Below are positions 22,783 to 30,422 of a DNA stretch of 30,422 bases, in pieces. Both the position numbers and the translations under genes were made by a program. The stretch is taken from the NCBI GenBank assembly GCA_023433465.1, contig JAEZCR010000023.1, forward strand, positions 1 to 30,422. The letters run 5' to 3'. The DNA comes from Pseudomonadota bacterium. Its GTDB lineage: Bacteria; Pseudomonadota; Gammaproteobacteria; Steroidobacterales; Steroidobacteraceae. Below the pieces are notes generated by a model. It did not search any database, was not told where the DNA came from, and saw nothing but the letters and a program-made list of their open reading frames with translations. Positions within the stretch are counted from its first letter, which is position 1. Each line of letters starts with the position of its first letter.

Positions 22783-25002
22783 ATCGACCGTGCGCCAGCC
22801 GCGCGGCAACACCGAGCCGCGCTGCGCGCGCTGGCCGCGATAGTCCTTGAGGTCCTTCCACTCGATCGTCATCTTGCGATCGCCGGAACGAACCACCAGC
22901 GACCTGTCCTTGGCCACGACGGCCATGCCCGTCATGAAGTCCTCGCGCGCCGCGAATTTCTTCGACGGGATGTCGAACAGCTTGTTGCCCTTGCCGCGCG
23001 GCAGTTCGGGCACGTCCTTCACGGGGAACACCAGTAGTTTGCCGTCCTTGGATGTGACGGCCACCAGCGCGTCCTCACCCGGCACGGGCGCCGGCGGCAG
23101 CACGAGCGCGCCCTCCGGCAGGTTCAACAGCGTCTTGCCGGCCTTCTTGCCGGCATAGGCTTCCTTGAGTCGCACGGTGAAGCCGTAACCGGCGTCGCTG
23201 GCCACCAGCCAGAGATCTTCAGGCTCGCCGATCATCACGCCGCGCCACTTGGCGCCATCGGGCGGATCCACGCGCGAGGACAGCGGCTCACCGAGACCGC
23301 GCGCCGAGGGCAGCGAATGTGCGACCAGGCTGTACGCGCGCCCCGTCGAATCCAGGAACACCGCCTGCTGCACGCTGCGGCCCTTGGCCGCATGCTGGTA
23401 CTCGTCGCCCGACTTGTACTGCAGCGTGCGAGCGTCGATCTCGTGGCCCTTGGCCGAGCGCACGAAGCCGCCCTTCGACAGGACAATCGTCGCCGGCTCG
23501 TTCGCGATGAGCTGCGACTCGTCGATCGCCTGCGCGGCCTCGCGCTCGACGATCTTCGTGCGGCGGTCGTCGCCGTATTTCTCCGCGTCGGCTTCGATCT
23601 CGCTCGCGATCAGCTTCTTGAGTTTGGCCTTCGACTTGAGCGTGGACTCGAGCTCTTCCTTTTCCTCGGCGAGCTTCTTCTGCTCGTCACGGATCTTCAT
23701 TTCTTCCAGCTTCGCCAGGTGACGCAGCTTGGTTTCGAGGATCGCCTCGGCCTGGATGTCCGTGAGCTTGAAGCGCTTCATGAGCACCGGCTTCGGCTCG
23801 TCCTCGCGGCGGATGATGCGGATCACCTCGTCGAGATTGAGGTATGCGGCCAGCAAACCATCGAGGATGTGCAGCCGCTTGTCGACCTTGTCGAGGCGGA
23901 ACTGCAGGCGGCGCGTCACCGTCTGCGTGCGGAACTTGAGCCAGTCGTTGAGCAGGTCGCGCAGACCCATCACCTTGGGCTTGCCCTCGAGCGTGATCAC
24001 GTTGAGGTTCACGCGATAGTTGCGCTCGAGATCCGTCGTCGCGAACAGGTGCGCCATCAACTTCGGCACGTCGGTGCGTTTCTTGGGCTCGATGACGATG
24101 CGGATGCGCTCTTCGTGGTCGGACTCGTCGCGGATGTCCTCGACCATCGGCAGCTTCTTGTCGCGCATCTGCGCGGCGATCTGCTCGATGATCTTGGAGC
24201 CCGACACCTGGTACGGGAGTTCGGAGATGACGATGAGCTCGTCCTCTTCCTTGTACACCGCGCGCGCCTTGAAGCTGCCGTTGCCCGTGTTGTAGATGTC
24301 GAGGATCTCCGAGCGCGGCGAAATGATCTCGCCGCCGGTCGGCAGGTCCGGGCCCTTCACGTACTTCATGAGCGTGCGCGTCATCGCGTCCGGCTCATCG
24401 AGCAGATGGATGCACGCCTGCGCGACCTCGCGCAGGTTGTGGGGCGGGATGTCCGTCGACATGCCCACCGCGATTCCCTGCGTGCCGTTCAGCAGCACGT
24501 TGGGCAGGCGCGCCGGAAGGAACGCAGGTTCCTCGAGCGTGCCGTCGAAGTTCGGCTGCCAGTCGACGGTGCCGTCGGAGAGCTCGGAGAGCAGCACTTC
24601 CGCGTACCGCGTGAGCTTCGACTCCGTGTAACGCATCGCCGCGAAGGACTTCGGATCGTCGATCGAACCCCAGTTGCCCTGGCCGTCGACGATCGGATAG
24701 CGATAGGAGAAATCCTGCGCCATGAGCACCATGGCTTCGTAGCAGGCCGAATCGCCGTGCGGATGGAACTTGCCGATGACGTCGCCGACCGTGCGCGCCG
24801 ACTTCTTGTGCTTCTGCCCGGCCGAGAGGCCGAGCTCGCTCATCGCGTAGATGATGCGGCGCTGCACCGGCTTCAGGCCGTCGCTCAGGGAAGGCAGCGC
24901 GCGATCCAGGATCACGTACATCGAGTAGTCGAGGTACGCCTTTTCCGTGAAGACGCGGAGCGGTTGTTTCTCCACGCCTTCGAAGTTCATTTCGTCTTGC
25001 AT
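22765..25002 (-). CDS. parC: DNA topoisomerase IV subunit A
   Basis: Encodes 745 residues, typical for ParC. With ParE it decatenates daughter chromosomes. Family features: LDYSMYVILDRALP, LKPVQRRIIYAM, the quinolone region HPHGDSACYEAMV with the wild-type Ser and Glu, and the DNA-cleaving tyrosine in AAMRYTESKL. GSIDDPKSFAA separates it from GyrA, as do the shorter C-terminal domain and the absence of the GyrA box. The coiled coil (about 430-490) and degenerate beta-pinwheel repeats follow. ATG at 25002 has GGGAAA just upstream. It starts 33 bases after parE. The last 18 bases overlap the Dabb gene on the other strand. Confidence 0.97.
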   Translation of the reverse strand: MQDEMNFEGVEKQPLRVFTEKAYLDYSMYVILDRALPSLSDGLKPVQRRIIYAMSELGLSAGQKHKKSARTVGDVIGKFHPHGDSACYEAMVLMAQDFSYRYPIVDGQGNWGSIDDPKSFAAMRYTESKLTRYAEVLLSELSDGTVDWQPNFDGTLEEPAFLPARLPNVLLNGTQGIAVGMSTDIPPHNLREVAQACIHLLDEPDAMTRTLMKYVKGPDLPTGGEIISPRSEILDIYNTGNGSFKARAVYKEEDELIVISELPYQVSGSKIIEQIAAQMRDKKLPMVEDIRDESDHEERIRIVIEPKKRTDVPKLMAHLFATTDLERNYRVNLNVITLEGKPKVMGLRDLLNDWLKFRTQTVTRRLQFRLDKVDKRLHILDGLLAAYLNLDEVIRIIRREDEPKPVLMKRFKLTDIQAEAILETKLRHLAKLEEMKIRDEQKKLAEEKEELESTLKSKAKLKKLIASEIEADAEKYGDDRRTKIVEREAAQAIDESQLIANEPATIVLSKGGFVRSAKGHEIDARTLQYKSGDEYQHAAKGRSVQQAVFLDSTGRAYSLVAHSLPSARGLGEPLSSRVDPPDGAKWRGVMIGEPEDLWLVASDAGYGFTVRLKEAYAGKKAGKTLLNLPEGALVLPPAPVPGEDALVAVTSKDGKLLVFPVKDVPELPRGKGNKLFDIPSKKFAAREDFMTGMAVVAKDRSLVVRSGDRKMTIEWKDLKDYRGQRAQRGSVLPRGWRTVDSLEAE

Positions 25003-25035
25003 TCGTTTCCCGCTAGCTAGGGATGTGAACAGGCC

Positions 25036-26928
25036 CTAGGGAATGACTTCGGCCAGGTTGCCCTTCTCTTCCAGCCACTCACGCCGATCGGAGGCGCGCT
25101 TCTTGGCGAGCAGCATGTCCATCAGCTGGTCGCTGTCGTCCTTCGCCGCGATGGTGAGCTGCACCAGCCGGCGCGTGCGCGGGTCCATCGTGGTCTCGCG
25201 CAGCTGCGAAGGATTCATTTCGCCCAGGCCCTTGAAGCGCGTGACCACGGGCTTGGCCTTGGTCTTGCCTTCGTGCTCTATCTTCTTGAGCAGCTGGTCG
25301 CGCTCCGCCTCGTCGAGCGCGTAGTACACGTTCTTGCCCGCGTCGATGCGGAAAAGCGGCGGCATCGCGACGTACACGTGCCCGTTCGCCACGAGCGGCC
25401 GGAAGTGGCGCAGGAACAGCGCGCACAGCAGCGTCGCGATGTGCTGACCATCCGAGTCGGCGTCCGCGAGGATGCAGATCTTGTGGTAACGCAGATTGGC
25501 GAGATCGTTGCTGCCCGGATCGATGCCGATGGCCACCGCGATGTCGTGCACTTCCTGCGAACCCGCGATCTCGCCCACCGACACTTCCCAGGTGTTCAGG
25601 ATCTTGCCGCGCAACGGCATGATCGCCTGGAACTCGCGCTCACGCGCCTGCTTGGCGGAGCCGCCGGCGGAATCACCTTCGACGAGGAACAGCTCCGAGT
25701 GTTTCGGATCGTTGTTCGTGCAGTCGGCGAGTTTGCCCGGCAGCGCGGGACCCGCGGTCACGCGCTTGCGCTTGACCTGCGTCGCCGCCTTCGTGCGCTC
25801 CTGCGCGTTCTCGATGGCGAACTGCGCGATGCGCTCGCCCGCGTCGGGATGCTGGTTGAGCCACAGCGACAGCGAGTCGTGCACGAAGCCTTCGACCAGC
25901 GAAGCCGCGTCGCGCGTGGCGAGACGCTCCTTCATCTGGCCGGCGAACTGCGGCTCCTGGATCTTGATCGACAGGACGAAGCACGCCTTGTCGAAGATGT
26001 CCTCGGGCGTGAGCTTGAGGCCGCGCGGCACGAGGTTGCGGAATTCGCAGAATTCGCGCACCGCGCCCGCGATGCCGGCGCGCAGACCATTGACGTGTGT
26101 GCCACCTTCGGCGGTCGGAATCAGGTTGACGTAGCTCTCTCCGATCGCGCGATCCGCATTCGGCGTCCACACCAGCGCGTATTCGACCGCGTTGACCTTC
26201 TCCTGGTCGTTCTTCGCGAAGATCGGTTCGGCCGGCATCGGATCTTCTTTTCCGATTTCTTCTTTCAGGTAGGCCGAAAGATCACCGGTGAAGAACCACT
26301 CGTCCTTCTCCTTCGTCGCCTCGTTCTCGAACGTGATCTTGAGGCCCGGGCACAACACGGCCTTGGCCTTGAGGTTGTGCTTGAGCTGCGGAACCGAGAA
26401 CTTGTCGCTGTCGAAGAATTTCGGATCGGGCCAGAACCGCACCGTAGTTCCGGTGTTGCGCTGCCCGACCGTGCCGACGACCTCGAGCTTCGAGGACACC
26501 TTTCCGTCCTTGAAGCTGATGTTGTATTCCTTGCCGCCGCGCTTGATCCAGCACTCGAGCTGCTTCGAGAGTGCGTTCACCACGGAAACGCCGACGCCGT
26601 GCAGACCGCCGGACACTTCGTAGTTCTTGTCGCTGAACTTGCCGCCCGCGTGCAGGCGCGTGAGGATCAGCTCGACACCCGACACCTTCTCCTTCGGATG
26701 GATGTCGACGGGCATGCCGCGACCATCGTCCGCCACGGACAGGGAATTGTCCTTGTGCAGCGTGACGTTGATTTCCTTCGCATGGCCGGCGAGCGCTTCG
26801 TCGACGGAGTTGTCGACGACTTCATGCGCGAGGTGATTGGGCCGGCTGGTGTCGGTGTACATGCCCGGGCGGCGACGCACGGGCTCGAGACCGGAGAGGA
26901 CTTCGATATCGGATGCGGTGTAGGACAT
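25036..26928 (-). CDS. parE: DNA topoisomerase IV subunit B
   Basis: Encodes 630 residues, the ParE size. The GHKL ATPase part has EVVDNSVDEALAGHA, DDGRGMPVDIHP and GGLHGVGVSVVNALS; the TOPRIM part has LVEGDSAGGSAKQAR and ADADSDGQHIATLL; the C-terminal part ends with RFKGLGEMNPSQLRETTMDP. The absence of the GyrB-specific insert and the direct link to parC identify it as ParE. ATG at 26928 starts MSYTASDIEVLSGLEPVRRRPG; the GGAAGAG ribosome site is just upstream, and the longer frame only adds unsupported residues. It is read with parC. Nothing unusual is seen in it. Confidence 0.97.
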   Translation of the reverse strand: MSYTASDIEVLSGLEPVRRRPGMYTDTSRPNHLAHEVVDNSVDEALAGHAKEINVTLHKDNSLSVADDGRGMPVDIHPKEKVSGVELILTRLHAGGKFSDKNYEVSGGLHGVGVSVVNALSKQLECWIKRGGKEYNISFKDGKVSSKLEVVGTVGQRNTGTTVRFWPDPKFFDSDKFSVPQLKHNLKAKAVLCPGLKITFENEATKEKDEWFFTGDLSAYLKEEIGKEDPMPAEPIFAKNDQEKVNAVEYALVWTPNADRAIGESYVNLIPTAEGGTHVNGLRAGIAGAVREFCEFRNLVPRGLKLTPEDIFDKACFVLSIKIQEPQFAGQMKERLATRDAASLVEGFVHDSLSLWLNQHPDAGERIAQFAIENAQERTKAATQVKRKRVTAGPALPGKLADCTNNDPKHSELFLVEGDSAGGSAKQAREREFQAIMPLRGKILNTWEVSVGEIAGSQEVHDIAVAIGIDPGSNDLANLRYHKICILADADSDGQHIATLLCALFLRHFRPLVANGHVYVAMPPLFRIDAGKNVYYALDEAERDQLLKKIEHEGKTKAKPVVTRFKGLGEMNPSQLRETTMDPRTRRLVQLTIAAKDDSDQLMDMLLAKKRASDRREWLEEKGNLAEVIP

Positions 26929-27002
26929 TCTCTTCCGCGGCAGAAAAAACTTGCGCGCGGACTCCATGCCGCGCGGCGCGGAGTGTAGCAGCGATTGCCG
27001 GG

Positions 27003-27022
27003 GCCGGGAGAGCGTGCCCGGC
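27003..27022 (-). terminator. GC hairpin after the sigma-factor operon
   Basis: GCCGGG (27003-27008) pairs with CCCGGC (27017-27022) around an eight-base loop, eight bases past the stop of the membrane partner gene. No T-run follows on the minus strand, so termination is uncertain. It also lies upstream of parE. Confidence 0.25.
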
Positions 27023-27030
27023 GTGCGACA

Positions 27031-27435
27031 TCAGAGAAATTCAGCGCGCAGTCGGCGCCAGATGCCCGTGAATTTCAGTCCGAAGAGCAGTGCAACGCCT
27101 GTGATCGGCCAGGCGAGGGACTGGATCACCCGCTCCACCAATCCCGGCGCGACTTGCGGCAATTTCACTCCCAGCTCGGAGCCGACGTCGACACCACTCA
27201 GCGATTCGGCGCCCACGAACACGATCAGCGCGATCGTGACCAGCGCGGCGACCGCGTTGCTCGCGACGAGCCAGCCCGGCAGCTTGCGCGGCGCGGGCGC
27301 GGCCTTCGGCGCCGCCTCTTTCTCGATGCGCGCCCAGACCGCGGCGTCGAACCGGCCGTCGAGTTTCGGCGCGCGCACCTGGTTGCGGAGCGAACGCTCC
27401 AGCCGGGATTCGATTTGCTCGTTCTTGCGGTTCAT
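27031..27435 (-). CDS. Small membrane protein, likely anti-sigma partner
   Basis: Encodes 134 residues. A charged N-terminal cytoplasmic part (about 1-50), rich in Arg, Lys and Glu and containing FDAAVWARIE, resembles the short sigma-binding segments of ECF anti-sigma factors. Two membrane helices follow (about 53-75 and 103-123) with a short loop between them, ending in a basic tail. No zinc-binding HxxxCxxC motif is seen. The ATG at 27435 lies in the stop of the sigma gene (ATGA), the normal arrangement for sigma/anti-sigma pairs. The role is inferred from context; a family name is not recognised. Confidence 0.65.
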   Translation of the reverse strand: MNRKNEQIESRLERSLRNQVRAPKLDGRFDAAVWARIEKEAAPKAAPAPRKLPGWLVASNAVAALVTIALIVFVGAESLSGVDVGSELGVKLPQVAPGLVERVIQSLAWPITGVALLFGLKFTGIWRRLRAEFL

Positions 27436-28019
27436 GTTCCGGACTCCTCGGTCTCGCCCGCCAGCGCGGCGAGACGTTTGCGTCCCCGGTGCAGCAATGC
27501 TTTCACTGTGCCGGTGGGCATCGATAGAAGTTCGCCGACTTCTTCACAGCTGCGATCTTCCAGATAGAAAAGGACTACGACGCGGCGATACGGTTCCGGC
27601 AGCTGCTCCAGCAGCTTCGCGACATCGTATTCGGCGGCGGCCTGGCCCGACGTTTCGGATCCCGCGTGCGCGGTTCCGAAGACCATCGGGTCCCCATCGT
27701 CATCCGCGACCTCGACGAAGTCTTCGAGAGGCACGATGCGCCGCTCGCGTTCGACCGCGGTCAGGCAGGTGTTCCGGGCGATGGTATAGAGCCAGGTGGA
27801 CAGGGCCGCGCGACCGTCGAAGCCCGGCAGCGCCTGCCATACCTTGACGAATACGGTCTGGGACATGTCCTCGGCCAGAGCCGCGTCGCGCAGGATGGAA
27901 AACGCCAGGTTCATGACCTTCTGGCGGTAGCGAGCCATGAGGCCTTCGAGGACCTTGTGACGGTCTCCGGCCTTCAGCGCGACAAGCAGGTCCGCGTCCC
28001 GCTCCATGGCAGCGGACAT
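27432..28019 (-). CDS. ECF-type RNA polymerase sigma factor
   Basis: Encodes 195 residues from ATG at 28019. Region 2 (LARYRQ-like LMARYRQKVMNLAFSILRD, then AEDMSQTVFVKVWQALPGF and LSTWLYTIARNTCLTAVERERR) and region 4 (LPEPYRRVVVLFYLEDRSCEEVGELL, then PTGTVKALLHRGRKRL) are clear. There is no region 1 or 3, as expected for this class. Alternative starts are ATG at 28046 and 28007; 28019 has an AGG about eight bases upstream. The overlap with a two-helix membrane protein suggests release by an envelope signal. The intergenic dyad at 28093-28115 may be its own control site. Target genes are not identified. Confidence 0.9.
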   Translation of the reverse strand: MSAAMERDADLLVALKAGDRHKVLEGLMARYRQKVMNLAFSILRDAALAEDMSQTVFVKVWQALPGFDGRAALSTWLYTIARNTCLTAVERERRIVPLEDFVEVADDDGDPMVFGTAHAGSETSGQAAAEYDVAKLLEQLPEPYRRVVVLFYLEDRSCEEVGELLSMPTGTVKALLHRGRKRLAALAGETEESGT

Positions 28020-28092
28020 AACAGGCGCCTGCACGCCGGATTTCATGTTTGTGGCAGCCAGCACATGGATGATACTGGCCAAGGGTACAGCG

Positions 28093-28115
28093 GGTTGCAG
28101 CGCGGGGCTGCAACC
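28093..28115. promoter_or_regulatory. Nine-base dyad between the sigma gene and a divergent membrane-protein gene
   Basis: GGTTGCAGC (28093-28101) and GCTGCAACC (28107-28115) are exact reverse complements with a five-base spacer. The position between two divergent genes makes an operator possible; a hairpin is the alternative. A smaller dyad, GCGTT/AACGC, lies at 28142-28154. Confidence 0.4.
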
Positions 28116-28172
28116 GGATCAGGGGGTCACCAGTAACAAGGGCGTTCGCAACGCTGACTGGAGTAATTCGCA

Positions 28173-28577
28173 ATGGGTCCCGAAATCATTGGTGTCTTCA
28201 TCCCGATCGTCGCCATCGTCATGGGTGTCGGCATCGGCATGTTGTCGATCTGGACGGAGCACAAGCGCAAGTCGCAGCTCCTCGAGCAGTTCCACAAGGA
28301 ACGGCTATCCGCCCTCGACAAAGGGGTCGCCCTGCCCGAGCTCGACCGCCGCCTGGTGGCGCTCGATGAAAGCGAGCCGCCGACCGCGGCCAAGGCCTTC
28401 CGCAATGGCCTCATGATGCTCCTGATCGGCATCATCCTGTACTTCGCGCTCGACGAGCTGATCGGTGACCGTGTGTCGCTGTTCGGATTGATCCCGGCGG
28501 CGGTGGGCATCGCCAACCTGATGTATGGCGTCCTGCTGCTCAAGAAGGAACAGGCTGAAAAGGCCAGCCAGCTGTAA
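28173..28577 (+). CDS. DUF6249-like small membrane protein
   Basis: Encodes 134 residues. Helix one (about 5-27, IIGVFIPIVAIVMGVGIGML), a charged cytoplasmic stretch with EHKRKSQLLEQFHKERL and LDKGVALPEL, then two more helices (about 80-97 and 102-122). The start followed by a charged HKERL/ALDKG segment is typical of a family annotated as DUF6249, of unknown function. GGAG lies nine bases before the ATG. It is divergent from the ECF sigma gene, a common association in which the small protein is co-regulated with the sigma/anti-sigma pair. Function unknown. Confidence 0.75.
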   Translation: MGPEIIGVFIPIVAIVMGVGIGMLSIWTEHKRKSQLLEQFHKERLSALDKGVALPELDRRLVALDESEPPTAAKAFRNGLMMLLIGIILYFALDELIGDRVSLFGLIPAAVGIANLMYGVLLLKKEQAEKASQL

Positions 28578-28586
28578 TGAATAGGC

Positions 28587-28607
28587 GCGCCCGCGGCCCG
28601 CGGGCGC
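28587..28607. terminator. Bidirectional GC hairpin between convergent genes
   Basis: GCGCCCGCG (28587-28595) pairs exactly with CGCGGGCGC (28599-28607) around a three-base loop. It lies between the stop of the DUF6249-like gene and the stop of the DUF3501 gene, the expected place for a shared terminator. No T-run is visible on either side. Confidence 0.45.
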
Positions 28608-28616
28608 GGCGGATTC

Positions 28617-29210
28617 TCAGGCCAGGTCCGCGACCAGTGCGTCGCGCACGTTCGGGGGCACGGCCGCGATCTCGTGTGTGTAGTCAGGATGGTCGATCCC
28701 GACGCCGAGCGCGGCGCCGGCCTTCAGCTTCGCCACCATCGCATCGGTGAGCTCGAAGCGCAGGAAATGCACGGCCGAGGTCTTGGTCTCGTTCTCACGC
28801 TCCAGGTCCTCGTCCGCGATCGCGTATACGCGGTCGAAACCTTGCACCTTGATCCAGCAACGATCTTCGATGCCGCGCAGTTTCTCGAGCTGCACCTTGC
28901 GCACCTCGGCATCCGGATACTCGATGAGGAACGTGACCTTCCAGTTGCTCCCGTCGGGGATCAGCGGGTTGTAGGCCCCGAGTTCTTCCGCGATGCCTTC
29001 GGCCTCGAAGATGCGCTCGGCGCGTAGCATCTCCTGGACCTGGTAGTGCACGGTGAGACGATCCTCGAACAGCCACATCGTGTTCGGTCCGACCTTGAGC
29101 TGCCGATTCTTCTTGTGCGCGATCACGCGCGCGCGGAAATCCGCCCGCTCGCGCGAATAACGTTCGAGCGACAAAAGGTCCGATTCGACCAGCTTCTTCA
29201 TGGCGGTCAT
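28617..29210 (-). CDS. DUF3501 family protein
   Basis: Encodes 197 residues, soluble, with no membrane segment. Family marks are LERYSRERADFRARVIAHKK near the start, GPNTMWLFEDRLTVHYQVQEMLRAERIFE, NPLIPDGSNWKVTFLIEYPD and VHFLRFELTDAMVAKLKAGA. Its function is unknown, but genes of this family usually follow a heterodisulfide-reductase-type Fe-S protein and a rubrerythrin, hinting at peroxide or oxidative-stress handling. The ATG at 29210 overlaps the stop of the Fe-S gene (ATGA). A second ATG at 29201 is an alternative start. The gene is convergent with the DUF6249-like gene. Confidence 0.85.
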   Translation of the reverse strand: MTAMKKLVESDLLSLERYSRERADFRARVIAHKKNRQLKVGPNTMWLFEDRLTVHYQVQEMLRAERIFEAEGIAEELGAYNPLIPDGSNWKVTFLIEYPDAEVRKVQLEKLRGIEDRCWIKVQGFDRVYAIADEDLERENETKTSAVHFLRFELTDAMVAKLKAGAALGVGIDHPDYTHEIAAVPPNVRDALVADLA

Positions 29211-30422
29211 TTCAGTCCGTAGGCCTTGCGTATCAGCGACATCGGGTGTTCGGGCTCGCGCACCTTCCCCGACTCGTCCGGCGACAGAATGCTCTCTATC
29301 TGGTGCCCGGCCATCGGGCAATCGCTCGAATAGTGATCGGCGTTCGCCTGCGCGACGCGATTGACCACGGGCCGTCCGATCTTCACCGACGCCGCGCGAA
29401 ATTCCTTCTTCACCGCGTACGTGCCGTTGTGCCCGGAACAACGTTCGATCACGTCGACGGTGGTGTCGGGCACGAGCCTGAGGACGTCGCGCGTTTTCAG
29501 TCCTATGTTCTGAACGCGCAAATGGCACGGCACGTGATAACTCACCTTGCCGAGCTTCTCCTTGAAGTCCGTGCGCAGCAGGCCCGCCTTGTGGCGCAGC
29601 ATGAGGTATTCGAACGGATCGAAGATGTGCTCTTTCACCGCCTGCACGTCCGCGTCTTCCGGGAACATCAGCGGCAGTTCCTGCTTGAACATGAGCACGC
29701 AGGACGGGATCGGCGCGACGATGTCGTAGCCCTCGTCGATCAGTGCCTTGAGCGCCGGGACGTTGAAGTTCTTGTATTTCTCGACCGTCTCGAGATCGCC
29801 GAGCTCGAGCTTCGGCATGCCGCAGCACTTTTCCTTGCCGACGACCTTCACCGGGATGCCGTTGTGCTCGAACACGGCGGTGAGGTCCTCGGGCATGTGC
29901 GGCTCGTTGCGGTCGCCGTAACACGTGACGAACAACGCGACCTTGCCGCGCGTTTCGTCGGTGGGCTTCACTTCAGTTGTCGCACTCGCCATGTTGCTTG
30001 CAGTGGCGCGCGCACGCTTCGAGCCCGCCTTCGAATGGTATTTCGGGATGGGCGCGGTGGGGTCGACGCCGAGCGTCGCCTCGAGCAGCTTGCGGCCGGC
30101 ATCCGTGGCGTTCACCGCGTTGACGATGCCCGAGACGACGGGAATGCCGGCGATGCTGCCGAGCACCCGCGTGTTCGAAAGTAGTTTGTCCCGGAACGAA
30201 TGTTCACCCTTGCGGTGCTGCAGGTGTTTCGCGCGCAGCATCAGGTGCGGGAAATCGATGTTCCAGGGATGCGGGGGAACGTAGGGACATTTCGTCATGA
30301 AACACATGTCACACAGGTAACAGTGGTCCACGACGTCCCAGTAGACCTTCTTGTCGACGCCGTCGAGCTCGAGCGTTTCGCTCGCGTCGATCGCATCGAA
30401 CAAGGTCGGGAACGAATTGCAC
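29207..30422 (-). CDS. Heterodisulfide-reductase/GlpC-type Fe-S protein, partial (continues past the window end)
   Basis: About 404 residues are visible; the start lies beyond 30422. The visible part begins with the last cysteine of a first 4Fe-4S cluster (CNSFPTLFDAID), then the second cluster CYLCDMCFMTKCPYVPPH. Two CCG-type domains follow, with KEKCCGMPKLELGD, PIPSCVLMFKQELPLMF, VSYHVPCHLRVQN and ERCSGHNGTYAVKK, ligating further iron-sulfur or heterodisulfide sites. Relatives are annotated as heterodisulfide-reductase-related or glycerol-3-phosphate dehydrogenase subunit C. Its partner is normally a rubrerythrin encoded upstream, here outside the window. The stop overlaps the DUF3501 start. 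A TTG at 30403 is not a real start because the cluster motif continues upstream. Confidence 0.88.
   Translation of the reverse strand, partial: CNSFPTLFDAIDASETLELDGVDKKVYWDVVDHCYLCDMCFMTKCPYVPPHPWNIDFPHLMLRAKHLQHRKGEHSFRDKLLSNTRVLGSIAGIPVVSGIVNAVNATDAGRKLLEATLGVDPTAPIPKYHSKAGSKRARATASNMASATTEVKPTDETRGKVALFVTCYGDRNEPHMPEDLTAVFEHNGIPVKVVGKEKCCGMPKLELGDLETVEKYKNFNVPALKALIDEGYDIVAPIPSCVLMFKQELPLMFPEDADVQAVKEHIFDPFEYLMLRHKAGLLRTDFKEKLGKVSYHVPCHLRVQNIGLKTRDVLRLVPDTTVDVIERCSGHNGTYAVKKEFRAASVKIGRPVVNRVAQANADHYSSDCPMAGHQIESILSPDESGKVREPEHPMSLIRKAYGLK

Noticed and set aside
24600..24790. Possible quinolone-resistance change in ParC
   Set aside because: The region reads HPHGDSACYEAM with the wild-type Ser and Glu residues.
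23317..26988. Two plus-strand frames of over 560 codons opposite parC and parE
   Set aside because: They are antisense shadows of two highly conserved topoisomerase genes and have no recognisable motif or ribosome site.
1..30422. CRISPR arrays, tRNA or rRNA genes, integrases and phage genes
   Set aside because: None was found on either strand; no direct-repeat array, cloverleaf or recombinase motif was seen.

Overview
This window is chromosomal, housekeeping-rich DNA from a high-GC gammaproteobacterium. The main evidence is the block fimV-truA-accD-folC-dedD-cvpA-purF, whose order is typical of Pseudomonas- and Xanthomonas-like Gammaproteobacteria. EpmA/EF-P with the lysine-34 loop, a FimX-type c-di-GMP protein and a parE-parC pair agree with this. 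Genus cannot be fixed from sequence alone; a Steroidobacter/Xanthomonadales-like lineage is a guess. No tRNA, rRNA, CRISPR array, integrase or transposase gene was seen.

Layout. (1) 19-11098, all on the minus strand and read from high to low coordinates: fimV, truA, accD, folC, dedD, cvpA, purF, a type-2 glycerate kinase, then a receiver-Ser/Thr-kinase fusion. Gaps are short, so much of this may be co-transcribed from a candidate promoter upstream of fimV. Two things are odd here. truA carries two consecutive in-frame stop codons in its most conserved N-terminal block, and trpF, which lies between truA and accD in Pseudomonas, is absent. (2) 11099-11465 is the only gap over 300 bases; it holds the fimV promoter and leader and a hairpin after aroC. 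(3) 11466-13449, minus: prmB then aroC. (4) 13448-16432, plus: SCO copper chaperone, psd, epmA and msrC, each coupled to the next by a 1- to 4-base stop/start overlap. The first start codon overlaps the prmB start codon on the other strand. (5) 16443-16509 is a near-perfect 32-base inverted repeat between convergent msrC and efp. (6) efp (minus) is divergent from a fimX-like gene (plus, TTG start). That gene overlaps a secreted alpha/beta hydrolase gene, which is followed by a LysE-type exporter and a second GGGGACA-ended palindromic element. (7) 21078-22782, plus: a tiny 27-residue ORF, a PhzS-like flavin monooxygenase and a Dabb protein, all overlapping end to end; this looks like an accessory cassette. 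(8) 22765-26928, minus: parE-parC. (9) An ECF sigma factor with a membrane partner (minus), divergent from a small membrane protein (plus). (10) At the right edge, a partial Fe-S protein of the heterodisulfide-reductase type overlaps a DUF3501 gene.

How the genes work together. FimV (cell-pole hub and type IV pilus assembly) and the FimX-like protein (c-di-GMP effector for pili) suggest twitching motility. EpmA and EF-P form an enzyme-substrate pair for relief of polyproline stalling. AccD, FolC, PurF, AroC and Psd supply fatty acid, folate, purine, aromatic and phospholipid synthesis. ParE/ParC form topoisomerase IV. The SCO protein and MsrC point to cytochrome oxidase copper handling and oxidative repair. 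The best candidates for something new are the double-stop truA and the peptide-monooxygenase-Dabb cassette.
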